Made by a program: the position numbers and the translations under genes
The notes under the pieces: generated by a model
What the model saw: only the letters and a program-made list of their open reading frames with translations
Database searches by the model: none
What the model was told of the DNA's origin: nothing
From: Streptomyces iranensis
GTDB lineage: Bacteria > Actinomycetota > Actinomycetes > Streptomycetales > Streptomycetaceae
Assembly (NCBI RefSeq): GCF_017874715.1
Contig: NZ_JAGGLR010000027.1
Span: 124,001-188,000, forward strand
DNA: 64,000 nucleotides
Direction: 5' to 3'
Part shown: positions 62,489 to 64,000 of the stretch, piece by piece
Layout: each line of letters begins with the position of its first letter
Numbering within the stretch: position 1 is the stretch's first letter

Positions 62489-62944
62489 ATGGCGGAGAAC
62501 AACCCGCTGAAGGTCCACAACCTCCGGCCCGCCCCGGGCGCCAAGACCGCCAAGACCCGTGTCGGTCGTGGTGAGGCGTCCAAGGGTAAGACCGCTGGTC
62601 GTGGCACCAAGGGCACCAAGGCCCGCTACCAGGTTCCGGAGCGCTTCGAGGGTGGGCAGATGCCCCTCCACATGCGGCTCCCGAAGCTCAAGGGCTTCAA
62701 GAACCCCTTCCGCACCGAGTACCAGGTCGTGAACCTGGACAAGCTGGCCGCGCTCTACCCCGAGGGTGGCGAGGTCACGGTGGCCGGTCTGGTCGCCAAG
62801 GGTGCGGTTCGCAAGAACCAGCTCGTCAAGGTGCTGGGCTCCGGTGAGGTCTCCGTGGCGCTCCAGGTGACGGTCGACGCCGTCTCCGGCTCCGCCAAGG
62901 AGAAGATCACCGCCGCCGGTGGCACCGTCACCGAGCTCGTCTGA
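62489..62944 (+). CDS. rplO: 50S ribosomal protein L15
   Basis: L15 is a late assembly protein. The 151-aa sequence has an extended basic N-terminus with VGRGEASKGKTAGRGTKGTKARYQVPERFEGGQMPLHMRLPKLKGFKNP, then the globular domain ending in ITAAGGTVTELV. It is followed by a hairpin before secY. Confidence 0.97.
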   Translation: MAENNPLKVHNLRPAPGAKTAKTRVGRGEASKGKTAGRGTKGTKARYQVPERFEGGQMPLHMRLPKLKGFKNPFRTEYQVVNLDKLAALYPEGGEVTVAGLVAKGAVRKNQLVKVLGSGEVSVALQVTVDAVSGSAKEKITAAGGTVTELV

Positions 62945-62961
62945 GCACGGTGCGTTTCTGA

Positions 62962-62993
62962 CCGGGGGTGCCCCAGATACGGGGCATCCCCGG
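62962..62993 (+). terminator. Hairpin between rplO and secY
   Basis: CCGGGGGTGCCCC pairs with GGGGCATCCCCGG (one G-T) around AGATAC. There is no T-run, so it may be an attenuator or processing site rather than a full stop. TAAGGT (63025-63030) could be a -10 for secY. Confidence 0.65.
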
Positions 62994-63148
62994 TTGGTCG
63001 TTCCAAGCGGGGCCGGGTCGCCGGTAAGGTGGCTGGCGTTGTTACCTTCCGCGCGGTACGCCTCCGCGCGGGTCCTGGCTGATAAGTATCCGTCGATCCT
63101 CAAGACCGTCACCTCTCGCGAAGCGACGCGGGGGGCGCAGGAGGCACC

Positions 63149-64000
63149 GTGCTCACCGCGTTCGCCCGGGCGTTCAAGACGCCCGACCTGCGCAAGAAGC
63201 TGCTGTTCACGCTGGGCATCATCGTGCTCTTCCGGCTCGGGCAACATATCCCGATCCCGGGCATCGACTACAAGAACGTCCAGACGTGCATGGACCTAGC
63301 CAAGGGCCAGCAGGGGCTGTTCGGCCTGGTCAACATGTTCAGTGGTGGCGCACTGCTCCAGATCACCATCTTCGCGCTAGGGATCATGCCGTACATCACG
63401 GCGAGCATCATCCTGCAGCTGCTGACCGTGGTGATCCCGCGCCTTGAGGCCCTCAAGAAGGAGGGCCAGGCCGGTCAAGGAAAGATCACGCAGTACACCC
63501 GCTACCTGACCATCGCGCTGGCGATCCTCCAGGGCACCGGCCTGGTGGCCACCGCCCGCAGCGGCTCGCTCTTCCAGAGCTGCCCGGTCGGCGGTCAGAT
63601 CGTACGGGACGACTCGATCTTCACCACCGCCGTGATGGTCATCACGATGACCGCGGGCACCGCGCTGATCATGTGGCTCGGTGAGCTGGTCACCGACCGC
63701 GGCATCGGCAACGGCATGTCGATCCTGATGTTCGTCTCCATCGCCGCCGGTTTCCCGAGCGCGATGTGGAGCATCAAGCAGCAGGGCAAGATCATGGACG
63801 GCTGGCTGGAGTTCGGCCTGGTGATCCTCTGTGGTCTGGCCATGGTCGGCCTGGTGGTCTTCGTCGAGCAGGCCCAGCGCCGGATCCCCGTGCAATATGC
63901 CAAACGCATGATCGGCCGTCGCTCGTACGGCGGTACGTCCACCTACATCCCGATGAAGGTGAACCAGGCGGGTGTGATCCCCGTGATCTTCGCCTCATCG
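63149..64000 (+). CDS. secY: Preprotein translocase subunit SecY, 3' part beyond window edge
   Basis: SecY is the channel of the Sec export machinery. The GTG with GGAGG upstream opens a frame of 284 codons that continues past the right edge. It begins LTAFARAFKTPDLRKKLLFTL and shows TM1 (~17-35), the plug region, MFSGGALLQITIFALGIMPYITASIILQLL (TM2), TM3-TM5 and QRRIPVQYAKRMIGRRSYGG in the cytoplasmic loop, which contacts SecA or the ribosome. About two-thirds of the protein is visible. Confidence 0.96.
   Translation, partial: MLTAFARAFKTPDLRKKLLFTLGIIVLFRLGQHIPIPGIDYKNVQTCMDLAKGQQGLFGLVNMFSGGALLQITIFALGIMPYITASIILQLLTVVIPRLEALKKEGQAGQGKITQYTRYLTIALAILQGTGLVATARSGSLFQSCPVGGQIVRDDSIFTTAVMVITMTAGTALIMWLGELVTDRGIGNGMSILMFVSIAAGFPSAMWSIKQQGKIMDGWLEFGLVILCGLAMVGLVVFVEQAQRRIPVQYAKRMIGRRSYGGTSTYIPMKVNQAGVIPVIFASS

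Overview
The window is a high-GC actinobacterial chromosome segment, almost certainly Streptomyces. The evidence is the codon bias, frequent GTG/TTG starts, Ala/Glu/Pro-rich tails, a partial second nuo operon, and the order nuo2 - htpX - yajQ - tRNA-Tyr - ... - rpmG - MaoC pair - murB - add - aspC - tRNA-Trp - secE-nusG-rplKA - lipoprotein - rplJL - rpoBC - rpsLG-fusA-tuf - S10/spc/alpha-type ribosomal operons. From memory this order matches S. coelicolor. No phage, insertion sequence, rRNA or CRISPR array was seen.

Layout. 1-1 kb: 5' part of a sensor histidine kinase, reading left. 1.1-11.6 kb: ten-gene, translationally coupled complex I operon (nuoA,B,C,H,I,J,K,L,M,N) without nuoD,E,F,G; several subunits carry low-complexity tails. 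11.7-13.5 kb: htpX, a YccF-like membrane gene and yajQ. 13.7-22.6 kb: accessory/metabolic section with tRNA-Tyr, an MDR oxidoreductase, a secreted GH30 glycosidase, an MscL channel with a zinc ribbon, an amidohydrolase, a DUF1206 membrane protein, a 22-bp tandem-repeat array, a DUF3574 secreted protein, an NAD(P)-binding protein and a degenerate cytosine-deaminase homologue. 22.7-28.2 kb: tRNA-Thr, tRNA-Met, rpmG, two MaoC-like dehydratases, murB, adenosine deaminase, aspartate aminotransferase and tRNA-Trp.

28.3-46.2 kb: information-processing core. secE-nusG, rplKA, an inserted lipoprotein gene, rplJL with an L10-type leader, rpoBC with its own promoter and leader, and the str operon (rpsL, rpsG, fusA, tuf). 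46.2-52.7 kb: short accessory island with a Lys/Ala-tailed small protein coupled to an acidic-tailed SRPBCC protein, a PIG-L deacetylase, a small membrane protein, a broken acetyltransferase and a DUF3152 putative metallopeptidase. 52.8-64 kb: S10 and spc operons from rpsJ to the 5' part of secY.

The observations most worth following: RpoB carries Asn at the classic rifampicin-resistance serine (E. coli 531, residue 442 here) plus Thr at the 518 equivalent; the rpsL and rpsJ leaders share a near-identical 26-bp hairpin element; the htpX leader contains a long interrupted inverted repeat; and the 22-bp minisatellite has no obvious coding role. I found no clear unknown multi-gene system. The nearest candidates are the NuoD-less complex I cluster and the basic-tail/acidic-tail gene pair after tuf.
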